Positions 19,700 through 31,160 of a stretch of 64,000 nt of DNA are shown one piece after another. The first letter of the stretch is position 1, and every line of letters starts with the position of its first letter. The notes under the pieces were generated by a model, which was not told the origin of the DNA, searched no databases, and saw nothing but the letters and a program-made list of their open reading frames with translations. The DNA is taken from NCBI RefSeq assembly GCF_907165205.1, contig NC_058190.1:9494001-9558000 (forward strand), in the 5' to 3' direction. This DNA is from Coccinella septempunctata. Its lineage: Eukaryota > Arthropoda > Insecta > Coleoptera > Coccinellidae. Both the position numbers and the translations under genes were made by a program.

Positions 19700-22045
19700 A
19701 AACATTGTAGGAGTAACATACTCTCGACCTTGTAATTGTTCTTGAATCCTTTCCAAGAACACTGCATGGCAAGGGAATTTGTGAAGACCCTTGCCATCAC
19801 CCTCGAATGGAAGTCCTTGGAAGTCAAGCCTCCTATCGATTTGAAGTATTGGGTCTGAAAAACAAATAATTCTTTGGAAAAGGAACTGAAAAATCTTTAT
19901 CTTTATGGAAAAGCATTCTTGATAAAGTGAATTAATATTAAAGAAAAAAAAAATATTGTGCATTCTCTCAAGATAAAAACTCACCACTTTTTTTTTCTCC
20001 TCCTCATCTTCTAATCTTGCCTCAAATTCCTTCAATTTTTCCAAAGACGTAAACGGAAATTCATCCCTCAAATCAGTGTGATTCAGCACTTCATTCTTTC
20101 CTCGCTGTAACTTTAGCTCCTCAATTTCTAGGAGAATCCTCCCAACAAGTTCAGTCAATCTATCAATCTTTCTTTCTAGGTTCCCTAGAAGTGAATTTTA
20201 TAATATTACAACTCATTTTGTTGTTCCTTGTATTTTTCTCTTCAAGAAATATTTTTACCATTGTTTTCAACTCTAGTCTGAACCTCTTGATTGATTATGG
20301 ACAAGGGTGAATCAGGTATTGTGTATCGATTTTCTATAAAAATAAACAATCATAAACAGCACTTGTAGATATTCTTCATTTCTTAACTGGAAATGAAGAG
20401 ACTGAAATATTCAATATATATAACTTACCAGTGGAAAGTGGCTCATGTTGGTTGACACCTGTTTGTTTTGGCCCTGACGGGTGTTGTAAGATCTCTATAA
20501 AATACAATCAATTTATAAACTAGGGGTTCCTCTCTCAACATTCAAAGTTATTTTTTATTCTGCGCAAAAATGCACAAATGCATTCTGTTAAAAAGCAACT
20601 CAAGAGTATAATTACCATTGTGTTCGATAGCAACTGTTCCTGTCATGCGGGGAGGACTGTAGAAATTGGAAGAAGTTTGAGGCCATAACCGAGTTAAGTT
20701 CTCTGAAAAGCAAAATATTTGTGATTAAGAGATATATAGGTCTTAAGATTATTCACGCTATTAGGTAATTTAGAAATATAATATTATCATTAGAGATTGG
20801 GGTATTTAGATATAATAGACCATTTCCATGTTTCAAATAATATTATCATATTGTGTTCCATTTTGAGAAGACCTGGCCTATGTGGTTAAAAATTATTGCA
20901 ATAACAAACTATTTGCCTAGTGTTTGAAAAAGGTGTTTTCAACAAAATATACATTTCTGATAGAAACATTTAAATTACATCATACATCTATCTTATTATA
21001 CATCCCTAATGGATTCAATAATGAACTCAATACAAGTAGCTCCAATAAAATTTTACATATCCAAACTGATAACCCAACTGAAACTATCTTTATTAACTGT
21101 ATGTAATTCTCCCAATGAAACACCATTCCATTTTACTATTTCAAAATATACCAGATGCAGTTACAAACTTTACCTGGTTGTGGCATCCCGATCTCCTGTA
21201 GTCTATAATCTGAAAAAAATACATCAATTGTAGAAAAGGCTGAAGAACTTTTTTTGTCTTCTAGCAAAAAACTATTACCTGAATCTGCTGATGATTGATC
21301 AGCTTCCTCCATTGGTGGAGACGCACATTTAGAATAACGACCTTAAAAAAATGATTGAGTGAATAATAGGTTCATGAAACAACAAGTTACCTTGTACATA
21401 TTTCGAAAGTAAATAAATTTTATTCAGACTCGTAAAAAATAGCCAAATTCTGGTCAAAATAGAGTTTGAATACTTCTACTATCCAAAAATATATCTCATC
21501 AGCGACTGTTAGATAATTTTGACCAAATTATAGTATGATTGAACTGAAATCCAGCTTTACTGAAATTTCGAGTCTATTTTATAAAAAAAAAAAAATCATT
21601 TTTGCTGTAATATACTCAATAGTAATTCATGATTTGAAGTTTGCTTGATGATCACCACAAAGAAACCTATTTACCTATCAGGTGCTTCGAAATTTTTTTT
21701 TCTTAGGCCTCTGCCTTTCTCATCTTCTGATGAGGATTCCCTAATGCAGTGCCTTCTAGCATCTGCAAGACTATCTGAAATACATAAAAATGTAAATACA
21801 AAATGAAATTCTAATACTCCAATATTTTTTATTGTAAATGACAAAAATCTACCCAACAAATACAACAGCTTTTTCAGCCTTTCATAATATATGTACATAA
21901 TTGAAATAATGTTTGATAGCATTGCTTTTTTTTTTTCAAGGCTTCACATAACTTGAACAAGCGAATTCATTTTTATTAAAATGAAAATATTTGTGTACGC
22001 TCTTTTGGAAAGAATGGAAGTAACTTACCACATATTCGATCACAC
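19700..22045 (-). pseudogene. DUF4806-domain gene, 3' end cut by LTR (P0)
   Basis: A chain of minus-strand exons with GT/AG borders: 22,029-22,045, 21,675-21,774, 21,279-21,341, 21,174-21,209, 20,616-20,702, 20,429-20,494, 20,259-20,333, 19,985-20,184 and 19,700-19,854. From 21,341 onward all exons join in one frame. The 19,985-20,184 exon encodes a coiled coil (KIDRLTELVGRILLEIEELK, FPFTSLEKLKEFEARL). The last encodes the DUF4806 core: TQYFKSIGG, ARVFTNSLAMQCSWKG. The function of DUF4806 proteins is unknown; they are multicopy in many insects. The domain is truncated: sequence after about NNYKVES runs into the LTR and stops at 19,579. The 21,675 exon does not join its neighbour in phase, possibly a shift in its A9 run. 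This copy lacks the upstream 362 bp present in P1-P3. Confidence 0.7.
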
Positions 22046-22420
22046 CTGAAAATTTAATTGAATACAATATATGAATTCCTAATATTTATTGATAATTTTA
22101 GTTTTAGTTTTTAATAATTGAAGGAGAAACTGAATTACATGATTTTTACAGGTATAAAGAAAATATCGAATAAGTAGAATTATACAGGGTGATTCATAAC
22201 TATTGGGACATAGGCTAAGGGCAGATTGTTTGGACCAAAATATGGCGATAGGACCAAATATACCTATATATATATATATATATTGAATTTTTTTTCGTTT
22301 TTTGCTAATAATTTCTTACCATTTTATCTGGGACACCAAATTGTGAAAATTTCTGTTAACAAAAATTGATCACTTTATCTGCTGTTTTTGACTTTGTAGG
22401 GTAACTTCCACCCAGTTTAT
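22046..22420. repeat. Unit spacer with GGGTGATTCATAACTATTGG repeat (P0)
   Basis: No gene. From about 22,187 a block starting CAGGGTGATTCATAACTATT and running to the (TAA)n tract is conserved in all four P blocks (also near 34,006, 45,826 and 57,648). It includes a short TA microsatellite of variable length. It resembles the end of an unclassified insect repeat. It is the DNA the CR1-like element's tail abuts. Confidence 0.45.
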
Positions 22421-22443
22421 AATAATAATAATAATAATAATAA
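22418..22443 (-). repeat. (TAA)n tail of CR1-like LINE Q1
   Basis: Simple repeat at the 3' end of the LINE (minus strand). Equivalent tracts lie at about 34,239-34,264, 46,059-46,084 and 57,876-57,901. Confidence 0.9.
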
Positions 22444-22540
22444 ACTTTATTGATCCTTTTGGACATTATAAAAATGTATAGGACAAGTCATACAAAATAA
22501 CAAACATAAGAAAAGAACTACAATAAAAAAAAATACAGAT

Positions 22541-25135
22541 TCAACTGATGGAGTCCTTGAGGAACTCGTCTATACTGTAGTAACATCTCTTGAGCAATAA
22601 TGTCATGCAATAAGTGTCATAGTTTCGTGTTCCATACTCGTGAAAGTCAGAGCATTTCTTGAAGTTACTTACGTTCAGATGGACGTAGACAAGGCTATTG
22701 ATAATAAATATACATGGGAAGGGAAGAATTTGAAATTGGTAGAAAATCGGACGGCATGAATCACATGGGCGAAGTTTGAAAATGAGGCGTATGATACGTT
22801 TCTGGGAAATAAACACCCGATTAGACCCTACCGAGGAGCCCCAGAGAACAACGTTGTAACTTAAATGGCTATAAGCCATGCTGTAATAAATAGTCAGCAG
22901 CTCCTCGACAGGGAGACAACTCCTGAGTCGTAATAAAGCATAGTAAGCGGTGTTTAGCCTACCACAAACATGATCAATGTGAATATACCACCTCAGATTA
23001 GCGTCCACATAGAGGCCCAGAAGTCTCACGTCGTCTCTCGCCTCCAAGACTCCTTGATTGTATTCAATGATGAGAGGTTCGCATGGTTTATCCTGATTCT
23101 GAAACCTGACTATCACCGACTTGGTCAGATTGAGTATGAGTGCATTTTTGTAACACCAATCAGTGAAACATTGTACTATAGTCTCGCATAGCAACTTCAA
23201 TTCCTGCAGACTTTTCGCTTTGATAGCGATAGAGGTATCATCAGCGAACATCACCAGTATATTGGCTACCACATATGCAGGCAGATCGTTTATGAACAGT
23301 AGAAACAGTAGTGGGCCCAGAACAGATCCTTGAGCGACACCTAGGCTGTTAGTGTGTTCGTCAGATGTAGCGTCATTCAATCGAACATAAATTCTGCGAT
23401 CAGATAAAAAAGTCCTGACCCAATCCAGAAACACGCCCCTGAATCCCATTTGGTACATCTTATCCAGAATGAAACAATGTTGAAGAGTGTCGAACGCCTT
23501 CGACAGATCAAAAAATATACCTGCCACGTACTCACCGCCGTCAAGGCTCTTGTAGACAAATTCAAAAAATTCACAACTGGCCGTTTGGGTTGACCTACCA
23601 TGTCTGAAGCCGTGTTGCTGATCAGATAGTATGGAGTACTTTGTCAAATAATTGTACATGCGATTGTATATTATTCTTTCAAAAATCTTGGACAATTGAC
23701 TTAAGATGGAGATAGGTCGATAATTTGTTATATCCTGGCTGTCACCCTTTTTGTGGACTGGTAAAATCCGTGCCAATTTAAGGACAGATGGGAAATGCCC
23801 AGAGGACACTGATTCATTTAGTAAATGAGAAATAGGTTCAGAAATCAAAGGAGCCAAGACCTTGAGGGCTCTGGCTGATATCATATCAGGTCCTGGGCTA
23901 CCACCATTCTTCAGTCCGCAAATGGTAGACGAAACTTCCTGGGCAGTAGCAGGAAAGAAAAAGAAATTACTATCAAGGGAAGTATGCAAGGTGCAAGATC
24001 CAGAAAGGGAAACGCCAAAATATGTATGAACAGAGGCAGCATTAACCTCGGTGAAAAATTTGGCAAAGGCCTCCGACACCTTCTGTGGACAAGAAATGAG
24101 TTCATTATCAACCCGGAGAGTGATGTTATTCTCGGATTTGACTCTATTATTCAATTCTTTATTAACTAATTTCCAAACTGTTTTGCAAACATTATCTGAA
24201 CTATGTAGAATTTTTTTGTTGTAAGCCAATTTAGAGAACTTCAATAATTGATTGTACTCAGATTTCGCACTACTATATAAGTGTGAAGCCTCGAGCGTGT
24301 TCAAGTTCTTCGTCAGCCAGTGCAGGTTCCTCAAATTGTCCCGAGCTGAAATGATTGTGGCATCGATCCAACCAGGTTTTTGGCGAGAAGGAAAGCAATT
24401 TATACGTTTTAGTGGAAAGGCTGTGTCAAATGTTGACTTCAATAAGGTAACAAACTTCTCGAACTTGTCTTCAAGGGTCGAATCAAAATGTATCCACTGA
24501 AAATCAGCACGCTCAATTAACGAATAGAAAATCTTCCAGTTATTATCCGACATAGTTCTCATTATTTTTTCCTTAGAGGCGCAAGGATCGTTACCACAAC
24601 AAACATATTCTAGTATAATTGCTCTATGGTCAGCAATGAACGCTTCAAACACACTTGCATCAACTAATTGAGAGTTAGCATTAGTGGCTATATAATCAAC
24701 CTTCGTGGAGGAGGTTAGGCCATTCGAACCTGTAACAACCCTAGTTGGGTCCCTTGAGGTAACTGATAGATTATGACGTAAAAACAAGTCATTTAAAGAT
24801 CGATATTGTGGAGAGAGGGATAGATAATCTATGTTGAGGTCTCCACATAAGAAAATAACATCAGAGGCAGTACTGCAGTACGTAAGTACATATTCTAAAG
24901 AATTGTGAAACAGGTCGCAATCACCTGAAGGAGGTCTATAAACACTTAAAACACAAAAAGTATTCTCACCATATTTTATCTTAACTGCACACAGTTCACA
25001 GTGCATTTCCACTGAGTATTTAGCCACATTAAGCTGCTGTACTCGGAGAACCGACCTGACATAAATAACAACACCCCCATGTTCACGGCTTGGTCTGGTA
25101 TAAAAGGAAGCAATCTGATAACCTGCTATCGTCAT
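22541..25135 (-). pseudogene. CR1-like LINE ORF2, endonuclease + RT (Q1)
   Basis: 864 codons from the ATG at 25,135. Residues about 1-175 are an APE-type endonuclease (GVVIYVRS, LCGDLNID at 97-103, ADHRAI at 168-173). Residues about 410-660 are the RT (PVHKKGDSQDITNYRPISIL, FFDLSKAFDT at 541-550, AQGSVLGPLLFLLFINDLP, FADDTS at 630-635). No RNase H follows, as in CR1/Jockey-group LINEs. The endonuclease N-terminus (INARSIANKF, PDLLSVAEH) lies upstream in the same frame but is separated by an in-frame TAG at about 25,146, shared by all copies. A 120-bp in-frame deletion near 22,601 removes about 40 C-terminal residues compared with Q4. The RT motifs are intact, but the protein is probably inactive. 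Confidence 0.85.
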
Positions 25136-25257
25136 GAAGGATAACTTCTATGAAGAACAACAATGTTCAGCCACACTCAGTAAATCCGGGCTTGAAGAAC
25201 TAAGTAAAACTTCCAAAGATGTGAACTTGTTAGCAATGCTTCGTGCATTTATCTGCA

Positions 25258-26331
25258 TTAACTTGAACTTAGGTCTACTACTTTTGTCGTTTCCATGTTC
25301 CGAGATGGACTTTTCGGAAAAGGAGGATCCATCAGCCGACGTCTGATAAAAAACCTATTAACGGTTACTCCCTCTGGCCAAAATGCGGACTCCATTACCT
25401 GTGTTAAGTATTGGGATGGAAATGATAGTTTAAAGGAGGAGTAGACATCAGGCTTTTTGGAATTGAGTTTTTCACATATAGGATCTTGAATTGTTTCACC
25501 TAGGTACTTGATTACATATTCGGCAGCAGTAGAAGGACTGAGCCTCGATATATGTAGATGAGCCATGGACTTTTTTGGAGCGCTCATCAAAGCAGTACTT
25601 TTCGATGAACCAATTATAGGTTTTCTTCTTTTTTCCTGTTTAGATAAATCAGAAATGGACATTTTTTCTTTGCTCCTTGACTTTTTCCTGCCTTCAGCCA
25701 ATTTCCATCCAGAAGTTTCGTCCAACGGTTGCGAAGAGACGCTAAACGAATTTTCATTGTTATTTTTATTGAATTTGCGTTGATCATTCGGACCGCCTGT
25801 AGATTGAACAAATTTATCATTACTAGACGTATGTTTCATCACCGTATCTGTTGGGAGATTCCATGCACCTGTTGAAGATTCCCGAGGTTCAACGTCAGCT
25901 GTGACATCCCGTACACATGCCGCTGCGGACGAGAGAGCGTTTTTTCCTGCAGCGAATGTTTGGATTATTTCAGTGAGCGAATCAATTTGTTTACTTTGAG
26001 TAACAATTACATTCCTCAAGTTGTTTAATTCGAAATGCAAAGGTCTTAATGCATCTTGAATAGCCTTAAAAATAATTGGACTCAATTCAAGAGGCTCAGA
26101 AGCGGAATCCAGCGGGGGGCACACAGTGTTACCACTTGATGGCTTTTCACAGGATTGGCAAATCCATCCATTAAAATCAGCATTTTCACGCATTTTGGTA
26201 AAATCTTCCAAGGAAATATTGACACACTTGATATGAAAATTACAATCACATGATTTACAACAAATTGGATCGTCGTATCGATCAATCTTATTTGAACACA
26301 GAGAGCAGCTAATACCACGTACTCTCGACAT
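25258..26331 (-). CDS. CR1-like LINE ORF1 with PHD finger (Q1)
   Basis: 357 codons from the ATG at 26,329-26,331, intact. Residues about 1-68 are a PHD-type zinc finger (CSLC, CCKSC, FHIKCVNIS, WICQSCEK). Then comes a short helical region (FKAIQDALRPLHFELNNLRN, a likely coiled coil) and a basic Ser/Lys-rich stretch (RKKSRSKEKMS). The C-terminal part contains HISRLSPSTAAEYVIKYL, typical of the RNA-binding region of insect LINE ORF1 proteins. ORF1 proteins coat LINE RNA; PHD fingers occur in ORF1 of CR1/L2-type elements. An alternative ATG at 26,415 lies across the LINE-B junction. The end overlaps the start of the broken ORF2. Confidence 0.8.
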   Translation of the reverse strand: MSRVRGISCSLCSNKIDRYDDPICCKSCDCNFHIKCVNISLEDFTKMRENADFNGWICQSCEKPSSGNTVCPPLDSASEPLELSPIIFKAIQDALRPLHFELNNLRNVIVTQSKQIDSLTEIIQTFAAGKNALSSAAACVRDVTADVEPRESSTGAWNLPTDTVMKHTSSNDKFVQSTGGPNDQRKFNKNNNENSFSVSSQPLDETSGWKLAEGRKKSRSKEKMSISDLSKQEKRRKPIIGSSKSTALMSAPKKSMAHLHISRLSPSTAAEYVIKYLGETIQDPICEKLNSKKPDVYSSFKLSFPSQYLTQVMESAFWPEGVTVNRFFIRRRLMDPPFPKSPSRNMETTKVVDLSSS

Positions 26332-26354
26332 GACGACTCGATACGAAGTGAATG

Positions 26355-26953
26355 AATCTGAAAACAAAAAAGAAAGAAAAAACGAAAGGGGTGTGTTGCA
26401 TTTTATATTACTCATTAAATAATTTTGAAATTAGTAACCCAACTCAAAAAAGAATCGGTAACCGAATGAATACCTTCGAAACCACCCTGAAAACGATATA
26501 TTCCACAACTGTTCACCAAGTGGTCTATAGTTTCTTCTTCTGCACCACACTCACATCTTGGACTATCAACAGCATTCCACCTAAAGAGCATGCTATTACA
26601 CCGACCATGGCCAGTCCTCAGTCGATTTAGTGTACACCAAATTTTTCTTGGAAGATCAAAGCCAGGAACTTTTTTTGAAGGATCAGTAATCAAATCTTTA
26701 TTAAAGAGATTACATGAATTCCATTCGGATTGCCAAAATTCTTTATGGTTATTAGTTGAATACAGAAAATCATTAGTCCATAAAGGCTTACGAGATTTTA
26801 ATCTGGCACTTCTAGAATCTGGTAAATATAGATTCTTATGTGGTGATAGAGGATTTACTTTGATGGATCAGATGTCCCTTGGTAAAGCAAGCGCTATTCG
26901 GCTTAGGCCCGGTATGTAAGACTCCTCACTAAAAAGAAGACTGCTTTTGCGAA
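26355..26953 (-). pseudogene. LINE-B tail (P1)
   Basis: Copy of 14,897-15,495. It differs by I for V at the position after NKDL (ATTACTGATCC versus GTTACTGATCC), a change shared with P2 and P3. Confidence 0.7.
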
Positions 26954-27890
26954 AAGGTTCGCATTATTCCTATTCATTGACATGTTTATATTCTGCCAAT
27001 TTCTTAGCATCAGTCTAGCAGCAACCGAATTCAGCATTCCTTGAACGCTGGGGGGCACTACCAACTGATGAAACAAAACTGTATAATCATCAATATATAT
27101 GCATTCGTTAACGTCCAAAAGAACGTTCCCGTTAGCTTCCTCGGTGGTGGTCAACACCTCGATCCTCACATCAAAGAATCCAACGAAACCGGCAGTAATC
27201 GCTAAATCTAGGCACAGACATTTCAAGTGGATCGTTACGAACGGCACCCGCCAGAGCGAGACGACCGGCCAGATCCGGAGTTTCTTCCAGAGTCATGCTG
27301 GCGTCATCCCCTAATGGGATCGCTCCATCCGCCGCAGCGCCTTCTATCCTAAGGAAGAATTCAGATCCTTGAAAGACAGTAATTCTTCCTCGCACACCAG
27401 CTAACTCAAAAACGTTAATAGGAACGTGGTCCGCGTTTACAAGAACTCTAAACCATCCTCGGGATGGCAGTTTTCGGATTGAAAATTGCTCTGGAGCAGC
27501 GGCGTCTACTATACATACTCCTAGCATTGGAGGAAAACCTCCAGTAAACTCTACGCCATTCAGTGAATTAACCGAATTGGCAGCTGAATCAAGCGTTTCT
27601 GAACTGGAACTAGCCATACTGACTAATCCAGTTAGGTTCTCGGGACGTGGGGTAAACCCAGGACCAGTAACCGGAGTCAAGCCGGAACAAAGCAAAATGT
27701 TGTTAATGGTCATGCCAAAAACGTTAATAAGAACGTCATCAGCTGGAGTCTGCGATTCCGGGTCCAAAGCACATCGACTTGTAGAACAAAACCTCAGAAG
27801 ATCTGGATCAGGATTGGCCGAACTAGGTCCTGAACTCCTAGACGCCCAACTCGTCGATAAGACGCGAAGTCCTTTCAAAGCTAAATCCAT
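26954..27890 (-). pseudogene. GC-rich unknown ORF (P1)
   Basis: Copy of the P0 ORF with ATG at 27,888-27,890 and a stop at 27,171. I found no amino-acid difference from P0. Same truncated ends and same second-frame continuation. Confidence 0.45.
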
Positions 27891-28006
27891 ATTGTTACGA
27901 GACCGTTTCCCACAAGAAGCACGGAATCGCATCGGAACCCGAAACCCAGGATTCCTGGAAGACGACACAAGGCGTGACCACCGATTGTGACTCTTTCCGT
28001 TTTTCA
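27889..28006 (+). repeat. Inverted LTR piece (P1)
   Basis: Copy of 16,431-16,548, same junctions. Confidence 0.7.
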
Positions 28007-29712
28007 AGCCGTAGGGCATACGAACGTTTTCATAGTGTCCGTTGTTTACTGTGAAGGCCGTTTTTTCTATGGAATCTGGGTCCATTTCAATTTGGTGGAA
28101 TGCTTTGGCCATGTCCAATGTTGAAAAATAACAACTTTTTCCTAAATTGTCTAAGATTTCTTCAATTCGGGGTAGGGGATACTTGTCTTCTACCGTTTTT
28201 TAATTAAACGACGATAGTCGATTACCATTGGATACTTTTTTTCGCCAGATACGTCTTTTTTCTTATTGACGATCCATACGGGGCCACTATAGGGTGAAAT
28301 TGATGGTCGTATAATTTTATCATCAAGCAATTTTTGTATCTGTTCTTGGATAATTCCTTTCATACTATGAGGGTGTCTGAAGGACTTCACGTAAACTGGT
28401 TCTTCATCTTTTGTTCTGATTTTGTGTTTGACCGTGTTACTGAATGAAAGATCACAATTTTCATTATAAAAAATATTTCTGAATTTACTGCAAAGTTTTA
28501 GAATTTCTCTCCTTTCTTCCGAATTCATGTGTTCAGTTCTAATGTTTGGAAAATTTAAAATTTCGATTTTCCGCGGGTGCTTCTGATATTTTCGCTTCGA
28601 ATAAAGATTGAACAGGTATTCTTTCTGAGAAACTTATTTCGATGGTACATTTTATTGGTTGAGGGATTGGTATACAACATAATCCGTCTTTCGCGTGGGC
28701 AATACATTCCGGGGTTGAAAATCCTTTGAAGTTCAGCTCTGGTATAATAACATCGCCATTTTCGATAGTAACTGGTATTTTGACATGATTTTTCGCAGCG
28801 AATTTTCTAGGTTTAATTTTGGAATTGGAATATTCGAGATTGAAAGGGATATTTAAGCCATTAATTTCTAAAGTGTGTGTTTGATAATCGATTCTTGCTC
28901 CTAGTCTTTGTAAATCGGAAGTTCCTGATAATGCGTCGAATTTTTTATGCCAATCAACTACATGTAGGTAAATGAATATTTTCATAGATCCCTAATTCGT
29001 ATAAAATTGGTATATGTAAATTGTCATCTGATTCAATAGTATTGCCTAAGCCAGAAACACTGAATGGTTCTTTGAAAAGGAAATTGAAAAATTTTTCATG
29101 AGCTGGCTTTTTATTAATTACTGAATTTGTTGCATCTGAATCAATAAGAATTCTTAAATTTACTTCTGGAAGGTAAATATAGGGCAATTTTGACTTAATC
29201 TTAACATAATTCAAGTCTAAGTATTGTTTGTTTCTAGGGCACATGAATTCATTTTCTGCATTTTCTGGAAAATATTCTATCATATTTTCGTCGGAATTAC
29301 AATTCTCTGATTGAACATTAAATAGTTCTTCTGAGATGAAATTGGGTTTCTGTTGAATTCCCGTTCTTCTGGTGGAAATAGACATGGATGTTACCGGTTG
29401 TTTGAAAGTTTTTCTTGTGCTAATAGACATGGGCGTAGGCTTTGGTTGAATCTTATGAAAACTTGATCCTGGTTTTGTCCCGAAAACTTGTCGATTTGTT
29501 GGGAATTTTGGATTATTAGTGATCGGTTGATTAATGGGGGTATGGAAAACCTTTTTCATTAGGAATTCGTGCAGGAGTATTATTATAATTTTGCTGACTG
29601 AAAGTAGGGATGTTATTATAATTTTGCTGACTGAAAGTAGGTTTTTGAGTAACAAATAGATTCTCTCTATTTGAACTACTATTTTGTTGTCGATAAATTG
29701 GTTTTTCATCAT
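28007..29712 (-). pseudogene. Gypsy pol remnant (P1)
   Basis: As in P0, with two substitutions: Gly for Cys in SGLGNTIES and Ala for Pro in ISEAPAEN. P2 and P3 carry the same variants, so P0 is the diverged copy. The protease DSDA site and the truncation before YxDD are shared. Confidence 0.85.
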
Positions 29713-30341
29713 TATCCTGAGTTTTTCTTAAGAATTCACAATATTCCCACTCTTGCTTTCTATTATCATAAAATTTGCATCTGTTTATACATTCTTCAAG
29801 AGTTTTAGATTCGAAATTGATAAAATATGACCGATATGGTTCTAAGAGTCCAATTTGGAAAGTTTTGAGGGCTAATTTTTCTACATCTTGTTTTTTGTAA
29901 AGCAAATAATTTGGATCTTGTGTATTGAGTGTTAGGTATTGTAAAAGGTCATTCAAGTTCTGAGAAATTCTACTGTAAAAATCGAAATAATTTCGAAATA
30001 ACGGATTGTGTTAATGTAGAAATCAATAGGTCTTCATTTCGTTGATCTCCGTATCTTTGCAATAATGATCGTCTGATGGTGATTCAATCCTTAGCATTTT
30101 GGAAAGAAATGTAATCTCTCGCTTCTCCTTTAGTTTTTGATCTTATTGTGAAATTCAAGGCGTAAGTAAGGTCTGGAGTTAACCTTCCTTGGAGATGTAT
30201 AAAAAGGTTGTCTATTTCATTGATAAATATTGATAAATTTTGACCTGGAGAAAATTCAGGTATTGAGTTCAAAAGCAATTGTATATCTTGTCTTGACATT
30301 GCGTCAACTACAGGTGGGTTAGAAGAAGTTTGGTTATTCAT
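29531..30341 (-). pseudogene. Gypsy gag remnant (P1)
   Basis: Copy of 18,073-18,883 with the same internal stop. The leader to 30,852 contains no gene. Confidence 0.75.
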
Positions 30342-30870
30342 TTCGAGGTTTTCAAAATTTCTCCTTTAAGGATATGGTTGCAATCTTCTATTTCTAATTG
30401 ATTGATTGTTCGAAAAACTTGTTCCTAATTCTAATAGTTCTGAACCTAATTGGTTATTCAAAAAGTTTGTTCCTTATTCTAATAATTCTGAATCTTCAGC
30501 GATAACTTCTAGTACGCTTGAAGAATCGGTATGTGTCATTGAACTTTGGGATTCTGGGTTTAAGGAAAGAGATTGATAGACTTACATCACCAACATATGC
30601 ATCCTAGGGTGTGTAGTTCCTTCTTCTTAATCGAAGTGGATCGAGTTGATGTCCATTCTTCTGGATGGAGTGGTAGAATTGATTCTCTGCTGGTTCGATG
30701 TGGTTTCTTGGTGATACCGCACAAAGACTTGATAGTCACCGGGAGTTCCTCGAACACTCTTCGAACAGCCTGTACAATTGCCGGACGAGTCCTTATTCAC
30801 TTATGGAAACTGATTTTAGTTTTTTTTCTTTTCACTAAAACCCCGTTGCGATATCCTGTTCGCAGCGCCA

Positions 30871-31156
30871 GTTATGAATAACGTATCCAAAAGTCTATTC
30901 TTAAAAAGAACTTATTTCTTTTTAGGGTTGCCAATGGTAATTAAAGGACAACTCAATAGAATGGATATCGTTTCTATTTGTTCAAAGAAAAATCAAATGA
31001 ATCTATTTAACGCTAGACATCAACTAACTACTATTCAAATTATGAAAAACGGAAAGAGTCACAATCGGTGGTCACGCCTTGTGCCGTCTTCCAGGAATCC
31101 TGTATTTCGGGTTCCGATGCGATTCCGTGCTTATTGTGGGAAACGGTATCGTAACA
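30871..31156 (-). repeat. Candidate gypsy LTR (P1)
   Basis: Copy of 19,410-19,695. It has one C for T change (TTGTGCCGTC near 31,084) not seen in the other copies. Confidence 0.45.
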
Positions 31157-31160
31157 ATAT

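Noticed and set aside
22541..25135. Active, freely retrotransposing LINE copies
   Set aside because: All copies share the upstream TAG, three share a C-terminal deletion, and none has independent target duplications; they are parts of the array.
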